64,000 bases of DNA, taken from the NCBI GenBank assembly GCA_964019425.1, contig OZ025797.1, positions 186,001 to 250,000 on the forward strand, written 5' to 3'. Below the pieces are notes generated by a model that saw nothing but the letters and a program-made list of their open reading frames with translations, was not told the DNA's origin and did no database searches. Position numbers and translations under genes: made by a program. This document shows, piece by piece, positions 46,257 to 57,258 of the stretch (positions within the stretch are counted from its first letter, which is position 1; every line of letters starts with the position of its first letter). This DNA is from Flectonema sp. DT1601. Its lineage: Eukaryota > Euglenozoa > Diplonemea > Diplonemida > Diplonemidae.

Positions 46257-47294
46257 TTAAAAGCCATTTCGTGGTTGTTCTTGCTGTTGTTGTTCTTGCT
46301 GCTGCTGCTGCTGCTGTGGTTGTTGCTGCTGCTGCATCTCCATTGATTGCTGAGATTCCACTATTTGAGGATATGCCTGCTGTTGTGGAGGATATCCCTG
46401 CTGGTACATTGGTTGTGGTGGATACATATATCCAACAGGAACAGGTGCTGCTTGATATCCTGTTGACGTTGGAGCACCAGGTGGTGCAGAGTACTGTGGC
46501 GGATACCCACCTGAATATGGTTGTTGATATTGCTGTGGTGGATAACCTCCTTGAGGTGCATACCCACCGTATGTCTCTAGTTGTGGTTCCTTCTTCTTAG
46601 GAATAAGGCTAACATAAGTAATGTATAACAACACTAAAATAGAAGGTAAGAAATCGTTTGAGTAATAATTTATCGTCGAAATCTTAGCGAACGGTAGCAG
46701 CTTTTCACTTTCTGGTTCTGTGCTGTCCTCATCAACAACGACTTCTTCATTTTCTATGTGTAGCTCATAACCACTGTCTTGGAGTCTTTTACAAAAAGTT
46801 GGTATTTGTGCCGCGTAAATAGTAACCATGATCGTATGCTTGTTGTGTTTCTCAAGTAATTCAATTGTGTTATTAAACTGTGCGACACCTCTTGGGTTAG
46901 GCATTAGTAGTCCCCAGAAGATAGTTGACATATCAGTTACAGTATGACCTATTTGAGTATCAATTCCATACATTGGAGTAGTGTATTGACTCCATGTTGT
47001 CGGTATTGAGATACTACTTCCTGAAGGATTAGCAATCCCTGGAGACACTGGTTCATCAGACACTAACTGTCCAGCATGTCCAACGATTTCATGTTCGCTC
47101 ATCAGTTCTTCTAAGCGTTTGTAGTAAGAAACTCCTCCTAAAATGTGTGCTGTTCCAACTGTGATCTTCTTACCTGATCCTGAGTGTATCCAAGTATAAA
47201 GTGGAGCTTTGTATTGTTTTCCATCCTTTCTCAGGGTATCACGGAATCGAAATGTACCCACTGATGGTAATGGAATTCTGGGATATAGCGGCAT
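46257..47294 (-). CDS. Membrane-anchored protein with Q/P-rich tail
   Basis: A 345-residue intronless protein. Residues 1-205 form a globular region with ITVGTAHILGG and HEIVGHAGQLV, loosely like a TraB/PrgY-type fold, but I do not claim the family. One membrane segment lies at about 213-233 (SILVLLYITYVSLI). The C-terminal 110 residues are a low-complexity tail of GGYPPQ and YPPQ units followed by poly-Gln, as in proteins with disordered cytosolic tails that self-associate. With no signal peptide, a tail-proximal anchor is likely. The start is the first ATG; an AG lies about 30 nt upstream. The substrate or partner is unknown. Confidence 0.8.
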   Translation of the reverse strand: MPLYPRIPLPSVGTFRFRDTLRKDGKQYKAPLYTWIHSGSGKKITVGTAHILGGVSYYKRLEELMSEHEIVGHAGQLVSDEPVSPGIANPSGSSISIPTTWSQYTTPMYGIDTQIGHTVTDMSTIFWGLLMPNPRGVAQFNNTIELLEKHNKHTIMVTIYAAQIPTFCKRLQDSGYELHIENEEVVVDEDSTEPESEKLLPFAKISTINYYSNDFLPSILVLLYITYVSLIPKKKEPQLETYGGYAPQGGYPPQQYQQPYSGGYPPQYSAPPGAPTSTGYQAAPVPVGYMYPPQPMYQQGYPPQQQAYPQIVESQQSMEMQQQQQPQQQQQQQEQQQQEQPRNGF

Positions 47295-48066
47295 GCTTTT
47301 TTTTTTTCTTTTTTTTTTGTTACCTTGGCTTTGGAGGGAAAAATAAAAATGTATTGTTATCTAGTTGTGTTTTTTTTGTTTGTTTTTTTATCTTATTTTC
47401 TAACAACTTTTTTTTTTTTTTTTTTTCTTAAAAAAAAAAATTAAATCTACTGAGAAATAGGAAAAATACATAATTCAAATCAGGTACAAATTTAACTTTT
47501 TTTTTTACGTAAAATCTAAAAGAAAATGAGGAGGGGAACAAAGGGGGAAAAGAAAGAAAGAAAGAAATTCTAATCAGGAAATAAAAAAATATGACACGTT
47601 CAGCAATGTTATGACTAGTCAGGCTTTGTCCCCGCAAGTGTATAATTCAATTCAATCAAAAAGTAAGAATGATGGTTCTAACAAAGACTTAATTCTCAGA
47701 AGGAGAGGAAAAAATAAATTGTGGATTTTTCCTCACAAGAATAATCCCTGTCACAGTAATACAGAGCTAACAACAGGAACAATTTTTGCTTCTGATATTT
47801 TTTTTCAACTTGTTGAACACACAAAAAAGCAAAAAAAAAAAGGAAGAAGGAGAACAAGAAGAAGAAAATGACCAAAGGCAATCTAACCCCGGCGCACATT
47901 TTCCTCCGTGTCTAGTGCTTTTTCTTTTAATTTTTTTATTTTTATTTTTTTTTTTAAATCATTCATTCCAGCAAACAACAAGCAAGCAAGAAAAAAGAGG
48001 AAAAAAAATAGTACAACACCTGCTGCAAAGAGTTTGCCAACTACTTAATGTAAAAAAAGGAAACTG

Positions 48067-48097
<31 letters not shown>
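47295..48097. other. Intergenic region
   Basis: Dense A and T runs. Frames in all directions are K- or F-rich. No gene or RNA was recognised. Confidence 0.55.
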
Positions 48098-48098
<1 letters not shown>

Positions 48099-51000
48099 CA
48101 ATTTCTGAAATGTGACGGCGGTGGTGGTGCTGGACTGGAATTAACTGCGGCAACTTCAACAGCATTACGATACGATTCAATGTGTTGAATCATTGTATTG
48201 TGAATAGTTTGATAAAGTCTCTCTCTTTGATGGAGGTCAAGGTTGTAGATATTTGCAAACGATTCCACCAACACTTCAGGTCGATCACCTTCTCGAATAC
48301 CAATACGACCTGAAACTTGCGAATTCCTACCAATAGTAACATCAACAAATACAAGTGGAGCAGCCTTCTCTTCAACTCTTCTATTTTCAAGTTCAAGATT
48401 AAATGGGTCCGGCACTGTAGGTTCGCCTGTCCAAGTACCGGAAACTGATTGTTGAGGTTCGTCGCTTATTTCTTTTAGTTGTCTTGCGTTCTTTATTCTA
48501 CGAACTGCCTGTTGATAACCTTTGATAGCAGTAGGATCGGTTACTTTTGTTTTGGGTGGCGGGTTTCCAATTTTCGGTCGAAACGTACATTCTGAATTTT
48601 CTTTTTGCTCCAACAACGCCGCGGTTGTCAATTTTGGTTTTTTGTTTTCAGAGTTCTTTTGCTGCGAACGATTGTTTCGACCAACTGATGACCTTCTTTT
48701 TGAGTGCTGGCTGACAGGCATCCTTGTTGTTTGTGGTTTAAAGGTACATTCTGAAAGCTGTTCTTTTAATTGTTGTTCACGACTCAGTCGATGTTTTTCA
48801 TTAAGTTGATGACTATGTTGAAATAATGCTTCATAACGAGACATTCTCTGAGGAATCATTTGTTCTGATGTGGCCGTTAAACTCCTCCTAATCTGAGACG
48901 ATGATCGAACTGGAGTACTTTTCGGAGAGTGTCTTGTTCTAGAGGAGTGCATCACACTGTAAGATGGTGAATGAGATCCAGTACTACCTCTCCTCTGTGA
49001 ACCAGAATTAGATCTTTTATAACTCGGTAATGAAACATTATGAATACTCGATCCCCAAGTACTACAAGGTTTCGGAATATTTGGTATTCCTGGAGCGACA
49101 ACTGTTCGATCTGGTAAAGGGAGAGCAGCAATATCAGGAGCACAGTCAGGAGGAGATGGCGACCTTCTCAAAGAGACCTCACGAACTTGAACTGGTAATT
49201 GATTTGAAATATCTAACAACGGATGAGGTGGAATTGTAATATCAAAAGCAGGAGTAATCACAACAGGTATTTCAGGACTTGTTGGCACAGCTACCGGGAC
49301 TGGTACTACAATTGGAACTGTAACAGGAACTGGTACAGTAGTCGGAACATCAGCAGCCATCCTGATCGGAGACACTTCTCTTGAGTGCGATTCAAGTTTC
49401 GCTTTTCGAAGTTCCTCCAACTCGCCTCTTGTCGCTTGATACATATGAAGTAATTCTTGTTTCTCTAATTCACTTTCTTCTCTCAGTAGTCGAAGCTCTT
49501 CCTGCATTCCGTCATTGTGTCGTTCTATTCTGTATGTGATCTCTTCTTCTTTAGCGAGGTCCATTTCTATTTGTCTTTGTCTGATTTCTTCCATCTTTTG
49601 CGCTTCCAGTACTCGTTGTCGTTCCTGAAGACTAGACTCTTCTTGTTCCATTCTACGACGCCAGTTATCACGCTGTTTTGGTTTGTTTTGTGTTTGCTGT
49701 CGGGATGTGACGACTTCAGGTCACAGGTTACACTCGTACGAAAGTTTATTATTTTACGAAATTCAAAATTCAGAAGAATCCAACAACTATCTCGCACAAC
49801 ATAACTCCCACTCAGTTCAGTTTAGGTAACAGGCGGGGAACTGAGTCGGCTTTACATGTAATGTTAACACTAAATTAAAAAAGACAAGACGCGGAGGGCT
49901 GGCTCAGGAGGTCGGGCAGCCAACGAATGCGACACAACTCCCTAACAGTAGCTAAGCTACGGAATATGTTACTTTCGTTCCAGATTTCCCCTCAGAACTC
50001 TTGCGTCCCCGTTCCACACGAGCCTGATGCAGCTCAGTGAGAAAGTGGCAAACCCGCAAACCCCGTTAGGGTGAGTGAGGCTCAACAAGATTCAAAGGTG
50101 ACCCTTCGTCTACTAAGGAGGCCGGAATATATTTATTTCATCATCGCAAACCCATCCCCGCGTCTCTTAAATTAAAAAGTGTTAACATTACCCGAGAGCT
50201 AATTGAAATAACAAACGTACACAAACCTCAAGCATATCATGTTCTCTACGCTGGTCAGCGTTACGTCTCTCGTCTTCGATGATGGAACGATATTCCTCCT
50301 GAGAATCTCGAAGAACATTTACTTCTTCTTTTATTTGAATCGATTTTATTGCAGCGGTTGAGTTACTTTTTTCTGGTACAGAATTTAGTTGTGAAGGAGG
50401 GCCGGATGATATCGAAGTGACCGTAGCTGGTGGTCTCTGTTGTTGTTGTGGTTGTTGTGGTTGTGGTTGGTGTTGCTGGTAATTCTCCTGTTCTCTAGTA
50501 GTATGTGATGTTGTGGATTGCTGATACCGTTGTTGTTGTTGTTGCTGTTGTAGGTGTTCCTGCTGCTGTTGTTGTAGTTGTTGCTGATGTTCTTTCCACT
50601 CCTTTTCTTTTAGCCGCCATGCTTCCTCTCGGTCCCTTTCTTTTTGATCCAACAGCGCTCGTTCTTTTGCTAACATATCTTCCTGGAGCTTCTCTCTCCG
50701 TTGACGCTCTTCGTCTCTCTCCCGTTCTAAGGCAGATATCTTCTCTTCGAGATGAGAAGTTGAAACAGTTGACTCACCAATTGGATGTATTTGTGAAACT
50801 GAAAGTGATTGCACCTCCTGCATTGAAGGTAATGAGGGAACAGAAGGCGGAGCTACAAATATCGATGGAGGTCTCAGTTCCTCAGGTGGAGATGAAGAAG
50901 AGGAACTACTGGCAGTAGTAAGAGCAACTGGTGGTCTCTTTTCATTCAGTCTCTGCTGACGCTCTAACCATGTTTCTCTTTGTAGTCTCTCACCAGCGTA

Positions 51001-51210
51001 TGGTTGAGATAGAAGAGCGCTTGATAACATTTGTTGGGTACTTTTTGTATCTTTTGGTGTTATGGTGGTGGTGTTTACTGCTCTGGACAATGATCTTTTC
51101 GCTCCTCCTTGCCAACCGTCATAGAACATATCGCCATCAGATATTGTGCTTACTGACAAACTAGTACACCTAACAGGTGGTTGTGACTCAGGTCTGATGG
51201 GTATCGGCAT
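48098..51210 (-). CDS. Coiled-coil, Q-rich protein with conserved C-terminus
   Basis: An 852-residue protein in two exons (50227-51210 and 48098-49672), joined in phase 0 between GTTTGT and AAAACAG. The join continues the same Glu/Arg/Gln coiled coil (DMLE then RDNWRRRMEQEE), which supports one gene. Order: Ser/Pro-rich N-terminus; coiled coil at about 145-200; poly-Gln; coiled coil across the junction (about 300-400); a proline/valine linker (TVPVPVTVPIVVPVPV); basic Ser-rich segment; and, at about 765-825, a compact module (FVDVTIGRNSQVSGRIGI, then REGDRP) seen at the end of many protist coiled-coil proteins. I cannot name it. It is probably cytoskeletal. The ATG is 12 nt after CGCTCAG. Confidence 0.82.
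49673..50226 (-). other. Outlier intron, 554 nt, structured
   Basis: This intron is over four times longer than any other in the window and, unlike them, has almost no homopolymers and higher GC. It contains several inverted repeats: TGTGAC/GTCACA (49706-49725), ACTCAGTTC/GAACTGAGT (49810-49846, perfect 9 bp) and GTAGC-TAA-GCTAC (near 49949). It may host a non-coding RNA. No family was recognised on either strand. Confidence 0.5.
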
Positions 51211-51502
51211 CTTTTGTGATACCTGAGCGACTAGACAAAAAAAAAAGAGAAATTGATAATAAAAAAAGTGATGATAACAATTTTTTTTTCATCTAAAAAA
51301 AAAAAAAAAAAAAAAAAGAATACACGGGCTAACTTTGGCATAAATAAAATAAAATAGTTTCCCCCCCTCCCCGGGAAAAAAAAAAAATGGGGGAAACCAT
51401 TAACATCACAACAATAATATTACCAAAATGAGGATAGTATGTTGAATTGAAAAGATTCGCAGTGATCCAACAAAGACAACAGAGAGTATTCATATTTTAT
51501 AA
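51211..51502. other. Short intergenic region
   Basis: It holds the leader of the coiled-coil gene, with a pyrimidine-rich tract ending CGCTCAG 12 nt before its ATG, and A/T runs. Nothing else is seen. Confidence 0.6.
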
Positions 51503-52330
51503 TTAACACGAGAAACCATTCAACAAAGAATCGGTGTTCATTACAACGTCGTTAGTCATGTCAAATTCTAATTCTGATTTGAAGAAATCATGAAGTAGTC
51601 CATTTGCTTTTTCCGAAAGTTCTGCATTTTGAGAATGCACGAGTCGTTCTGCGTGGGTTCGAATCCCAGAATCAACAAAAAAATACAATAAAGGTTGAGA
51701 AGGATCTTCATCATCCCACCATAATAAATTATAAATGATATCAAGTGTTAATTTTTGTAACGAGATGTCGGGTAATAACAGATTCTCGATTAAGTATTTG
51801 GTACTAGAAGGATGCAATGCACGTTGGTGTTCTATAAGTCCATTCTCACTAATTGCATAAAGAGCCCACAGAGCTTCCCGTTTTAATTTCGTAGGGGATG
51901 TCGCAATACAATTAGCGATATGATAGTGTAAGCCTTGGGTGATTGCATTGCCGATTGCTTCTTTAGTTTCGAGTATAGCAGAAAGGGTCCACATGACGTT
52001 AACAGGTTCGTAAGATATGGAAATCAAATGTCCAATAAAAGAGACCCCACCAAGTGATATAATGTACTGTTTGTCTTCGTACTTACCGTCTTCCATGATG
52101 TAAGAGAGGATTTCAAACATTGAATTAAGACTCGTGTTGGTAAAGCCTTTTTCCATTCCACTCTTGAATCGGTCCAATGCTGAGGTGACATCTTCGCTTT
52201 CATCTCTGCGTTCAGCTAACTGCTTATCTCTGACTTTACCTCGAAGGGATATTCTTGCATCTTGACGTCTCTGTTTTTCAATATTTGGGTTTACGCCTCT
52301 TGTTCTGATATGAGATTCATCTTGATTCAT
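51503..52330 (-). CDS. Short importin-alpha-like IBB/ARM protein
   Basis: A 275-residue intronless protein. Residues 14-41 resemble an importin-beta-binding segment: EKQRRQDARISLRGK aligns with EKQAARRRGDAVSLRAK of the importin alpha encoded 2 kb away. The rest is about five degenerate armadillo-like repeats (PVNVMWTLSAILETKEA, REALWALYAISENG). The usual length is about 530, so roughly half the ARM solenoid is missing, with the Trp/Asn arrays that grip nuclear localisation signals poorly kept. It may act as a regulator or specialised adaptor of import, or may have a different role. The ATG is 4 nt after AATCAG. Confidence 0.8.
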   Translation of the reverse strand: MNQDESHIRTRGVNPNIEKQRRQDARISLRGKVRDKQLAERRDESEDVTSALDRFKSGMEKGFTNTSLNSMFEILSYIMEDGKYEDKQYIISLGGVSFIGHLISISYEPVNVMWTLSAILETKEAIGNAITQGLHYHIANCIATSPTKLKREALWALYAISENGLIEHQRALHPSSTKYLIENLLLPDISLQKLTLDIIYNLLWWDDEDPSQPLLYFFVDSGIRTHAERLVHSQNAELSEKANGLLHDFFKSELEFDMTNDVVMNTDSLLNGFSC

Positions 52331-54428
52331 ATGGCTGATTATATAAATATATTTTTATGTAAACTAACGAGAAAAAAAGTGGAATTGCATCAGAATTCTT
52401 TCCCACAGAACCAGACTCACCTTACAAAGACCCGCATCAAATTCACTTCTGGGAGTGCCCCAACAAGAAGTGGACGATTCTCAATCTAATATTCATTTAT
52501 ATATTTCCTGTAAATTTTCAAAAAAAAAAAAATGTACCAAACCACACCATCCAATTACACAAAACTCTCGTATTTGATGTTGCTGGGGGAGATGAGGTGA
52601 AAAGAGGGGCGGCGTTTTTTTTTTTTTTTTTTTTTTTTTTCCCCTGACACTCCTTTGAGGGAGCTGCTGACTTCTTCCTCAATTGAATTCCTTCTAAGAA
52701 GAAGGATTGCAAAAAAGAAGGTGCATTTTTATGAAAGGAGAAAAATGGAGTAATGGATTGAAATTGGAAAAAAAAAAAAAAAAAAAAGAGGCCATTATTA
52801 GTTTCTTTTTTTTTTTCTTTTTTTTTTTTGTCAATGCGATTGTCAACAAGGGGGATAACAGGAATTGAAAAGAAGAAGAAAAAGTGTTGACGCCCTTGTC
52901 AACAGGGGGGGGATTCTTATCAGCTCACGAAGACCAACAAAAAAAAAAAAAAAAAAGAGGGGAAATTATGCGGCGGGAAATGAAAATCGGCGCTCCCGAC
53001 TACTGCCGAACAGATCAGCGAAGGGCACTCGTTTGTAAAACGAAAAAAAAAAAATTATTGATTTATTATCCAGAACTGAAACACCGCCAAAAAAGGAAAA
53101 AAAAAAAAAAAAAAAAAGGCACACAAAGCGAGTAATTAAGTCTGCCGCAGGCAAGAAATCGGCACCTTTCTCTTCAGCTGACGGGCAAGGACACAGTATA
53201 AAAAGAGTTGAAGAAAGTTACAGTGCACAAAAACAAAGTTAAAATATGGAAACCAAAGAGAGTAAAGCCGACGATAAGTGACTTAGATTTAAAAATGAGG
53301 GTGAGTACCGTACCATGTATTCACCACGATGATACGTTTTCTAGTGAACTATTTTTTCAACGATAAAAAGTGCCAAGCCAACACTATGAGTCCTGCTACC
53401 GTAACTAGTTAAGTAATTCAACACTACTGAACATTAGTAGTAACTGTGGCAGAAAAACTGACTCCCCAAATACAGTTATCACAATGAAAGTGTTAAGTAA
53501 ATACACCACCTGAGATCTGCCATATTTTTTCTTCTTCTTTTTTTTCTAATCTAATTATATCTGTTAGTTTTTTTTTGTTTTGTTTTTTTTTTTTCTTGCC
53601 CAGTCTCAGGGCACTACATCAACATGGTTAAACAACCAATATATTCCGTGCAAAATTCAAAAGAAAAAGAGAGGGAGGGGAGAAAAGAAAACTATGGCAA
53701 CGTAAATCTTTTAGTGAAAGCCACTCTTACGAAGGAAGTTAAATGGTAGTCGGTAATTAAGTTCCTGTTCTTTTTTTTTGTTTTTTTTGTTGTTTTTTTT
53801 CTGTTGTTTTTTTTTTTTTTTTCCAACGAAGGTAAAGTTTGCATATAAAAAAGAATGAATGAATGATATAAAAGGGGGAGAGAGGGAAGAAGAAAATGAA
53901 CAAATTTTTTTTTTAAAAAAAAAAAAAAGGAAATCCCCTCAGTAATCAACCTTAGTCAGCCATTCTTGGCAAACCTCGTTGCCTTTTTCAAGCTCGAGTG
54001 AGACAGTACTTGGGGCGTTAACTTTCATGTGTTTTTGCAAGTTTTTTTCAGTTTTCTTTTTTTTTTTTTCCTCATGCTAGAGATGCCTCAATTTAAAAAA
54101 AAAAAAAAAATTAGAGAAAGAATAGGCGTTTACATTCCATGTCTATTACTATTAGCATCACAAGTAACTGCCAGTCAGAGATACCACGTGTAGTATTTAT
54201 AGTTTTCCATATTTTTTTTTGTTGTTGTTGTTGTTTTCCCTGCATTCTGATAGATGAAGTCATTGCCCATCCCCTCCGATAGCTGTCTTTACTTTTTTTT
54301 TTTTTTTTTTTTTTTCCAAATAGACCGATCGGTTCCGACACGTCACCACCATCAGTTTGAATCAATTTCGTGTTTCAAGCCTGAGATCTGCTTGTAAGAA
54401 TGCTGAACGACAACTATCAGAGTTGGCC
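52331..54428. other. Intergenic region, 2.1 kb
   Basis: Long A and T runs with no credible exon. There is a hairpin TGTTGAC/GTCAACA (52885-52904) and a mixed-sequence patch at 53140-53500. In that patch, on the plus strand, TATAAAAA (53197-53204) precedes a tiny frame METKESKADDK (53246-53281). I do not annotate it as a gene. Confidence 0.5.
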
Positions 54429-55037
54429 TTACATAGTCACGTTATACATTTGCTGCTGTTGCGGTGCAGAGATTCCAAACTGACTCACCTGTGATAAATC
54501 AATACCGTCATCACCAGACGCCATAGAGACAATTGCGCTACTGAGTGTTGCTATTTTCTGATCATCAGCTTCAGTGTAGCTAGACACAATCTCAAATCCT
54601 CCATCTTCTCTAAATTGAGTAGCGGCGTTCAACTTTGGTAAATTCATTGCTGCCAGCTGTTTGTTTGTTTGCTTTAGGAGACTATCCATGAATAATGAAT
54701 AATAAATAAAATCACAACATCAACAACATACGTAATCATCAATCTCAGGAGCTTCACTCAACAAGGTTTCAATGGCTCTCAAGATGGTTCTAACCATTGC
54801 CGGGTTAGTACCTCTTGTCACTGTGAGGGCGTGAATGAGTCCTCTTAAGCAACCATTCTCCATGATGACCTTTCTCTCTTCCTGAGTTCCGTGTTCTGCA
54901 ATATTTGCAACTCCATGAACACATTCTTTTCGGATCTTTTGCTTGTCATGATAAGTGTGCTTTAAGATAGCAAGGTGTAATCCTGCAGCAAAGACACAAC
55001 CACGCTGTGCTTCGGTACCGAGTAGTACATTACTGTG

Positions 55038-55068
<31 letters not shown>

Positions 55069-56239
55069 CGTCAAAAGAAGAAAAAACACTTAACATAATA
55101 AAAAAAACAAACCTAATAGTCCAACAACATTCGTTTATAATTCCTTCCTTGGTATTTGGTTTCGATAAAATTGTTCCAAGGCTGACGAGTAGACCAGCAT
55201 CTATTACCTGTTTTAGTTTAAGTGTTGTATTTATCTATCTATCTAACATGTAAATAATAATACTAAGTTAACATACTTGCTGGGTCTGTTCGTCACTGCC
55301 AGTAACAAAGTTACCGAGGGTACGGAGAGCTGGGCTACAGAGTTGAGAATCACACACTGCTATGATACGCATGAGAGTAGGTACAATGTCAGGAAGCTGC
55401 ATAACAAGTTGAATTCTGTTGTTCTCACCATCAGATATGTAACTTAAAGCCCAACAAGCATCACACACAACCTGTCTATCATTAGACGACAGAAGCTCAC
55501 GGAATGTTGGAAGCACTGGTAAGATTAATGGAAGAACTCTATTTGGATCACTGCAGTCTTTATCTTTTCTAACTAAGTTAGACATACACCAAGTAGCATT
55601 ACGAAGAATAGTTTCCGAAGGATTATTATGAACTATTCTCTGAATGATTTCAAGAGCTCCTAAACTAAGCATCTGTTCCTTACCTGCAGGCTCACCAGCT
55701 ATGTTTCCTAAAGCCCAAAGACACTGGTCTAACAGATCCTCACTGTTTGATGTAGTAAGGAGGTGCATAAATTGAGGTACAGTGTTCAAACCGATAATGT
55801 AATTAGTTTCATCAGCAACACCACTGGCAATGTTACAGATGGCCCAGGCGGCTTCAAGTTGAAGTTTTGGTTGATCGTCTGCACGCAGGAACATGGCAAA
55901 TTCCTGTACAACACCAGTTGCGATAACTTGAGAAAGAGGTGGATCTTGGGCTTTTGATAATAATTTTCTGATCAAAGTTGTTGCGAGTTGTCTTTGCTCT
56001 AAATCACCTTCCCTAACACCTCTCACGTAATCACTTAATAAATTAACATCCGCGATAGGTAGAGTAGATGAAGATTTTTGTGTTTCCGTCTCAGTCACTT
56101 TACCTCTCTTATCTCTCATCATCTCCTCCTTCTTCTTTGCTCTGAGTGACACGGCATCTCCACGTCTGCGAGCTGCCTGCTTTTCGGTTGATATCCCGAG
56201 CTTTGATGTCCCCGAGTGTTCCTGTTGTTGATACATCAT
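54429..56239 (-). CDS. Importin alpha (karyopherin alpha)
   Basis: This adaptor links classical nuclear localisation signals to importin beta. Four exons (55277-56239, 55113-55207, 54732-55032, 54429-54656) give 528 residues, the normal length. Introns are 69, 80 and 75 nt; the second carries a (TTA)n run. Residues 10-45 form the importin-beta-binding segment (EKQAARRRGDAVSLRAKKKE). Ten ARM repeats follow, with the signal-binding Trp/Asn motifs intact (LEAAWAICNIASG, DQCLWALGNIAGE, RNATWCMSNLVRK, DACWALSYISDG). The tail is Gln-rich. The ATG is 24 nt after ATCTCAG. A shorter paralogue-like gene lies 2.1 kb downstream on the same strand. Confidence 0.95.
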
Positions 56240-56428
56240 TACCCTTTTGTTTTGATTTGATACCTGAGATGAATATTATTAATAAAGTAAAAATTATAAA
56301 TATTTAAAACACGATTTCAACAACTCTACAGATATACAATAACAATAAATCTCAGTTAACATTGTGCAGATAAAATCGGAGAACTTGCACGAGGGTTGAC
56401 TCTGACTGTTCAAAGACGAGTTCGATCT

Positions 56429-57004
56429 CTACCAGAGATTCGCCGCAGGAGGAGCGTCGACCAGTCTCTTTTGGATCCAAACAGTAGTAATAATATTCCA
56501 ACGTCTGTAACACCACTTGTAACCAACTTCAGAGTCCGTTGTTGGAACCCGTCGCGGTTTCGTTGCGTTTTTTGATGCCTCGCGCAGTTTGCTCCAAATT
56601 TCAGGCGCCAGACCTTCCGGTGCTGTTGCTGAAGCTCCATCAGGTTCCATCCCCTCCTCCGACGTCATTTTTGCTGCTACGGTTTCAATACAACGATCCA
56701 TAAAGAACTGAGCTCTATCTTTATCACTGTACACTCCAAGAACTTGTTCACTTGGTCTAAACACATGGGGAAGGGGGTCTACATTTCCAGGTTTCTCCGA
56801 GTCATCCTTGCTGGCAAAAACTTGCTGTTGTCTTATCAACCAAACACCAGTACCTGGTAGGGGACCAATTGCGTCTTGTGTACCATTACCTGGAATCCCC
56901 TGACCTGTTACAGGTACTTCAAAATATCGATTTCGTTCTGGTGATACAAACGGAACACTGTATCCAGGTATCAACCCCGGCACTACTACTTCAGGGTGAA
57001 GCAT
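56429..57004 (-). CDS. Hypothetical 191-residue protein
   Basis: I recognise no family. It is an intronless ATG-to-TAG frame of balanced composition. The first half is Pro/Gly-rich (VVVPGLIPGYSVPFVSPE), the middle has a helical stretch (DKDRAQFFMDRCIETVAAK), and the end is basic and Trp-rich (YKWCYRRWNIITTVWIQKR). No signal peptide or membrane segment is evident. An AG lies 5 nt upstream of the ATG, as for neighbouring genes. The ordered composition and a position among co-directional genes make a real protein likely. Confidence 0.65.
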   Translation of the reverse strand: MLHPEVVVPGLIPGYSVPFVSPERNRYFEVPVTGQGIPGNGTQDAIGPLPGTGVWLIRQQQVFASKDDSEKPGNVDPLPHVFRPSEQVLGVYSDKDRAQFFMDRCIETVAAKMTSEEGMEPDGASATAPEGLAPEIWSKLREASKNATKPRRVPTTDSEVGYKWCYRRWNIITTVWIQKRLVDAPPAANLW

Positions 57005-57258
57005 ATGTACTAATCAATTTCTAATAAAGGTTGAAGAGAGAAATAATACACTAAACACGTGAAATATTACAACACCGAAACATTATATTAATAATCACCT
57101 GATAAGTGTAATAACATTATTAACAATAATCCTAATTACCGTACAGAACTATTCATAAAAGTACCTAATAGCAGGTCTAATTCTAAGAGCGGGTAAGAAG
57201 CCAATATGTCAATTATTTATATCAAAGCAAATAAGGGTAATAAAGTATTCACACTTTC

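Noticed and set aside
51655-51667. GGGTTCGAATCCC, like a tRNA T-arm
   Set aside because: It lies in the reading frame of the IBB/ARM gene (DSGIRTHAERL) and no acceptor, D or anticodon arms surround it.
53197-53281. TATAAAAA followed by an 11-codon frame on the plus strand
   Set aside because: Too short to judge; TATA-like words are frequent in AT-rich DNA.
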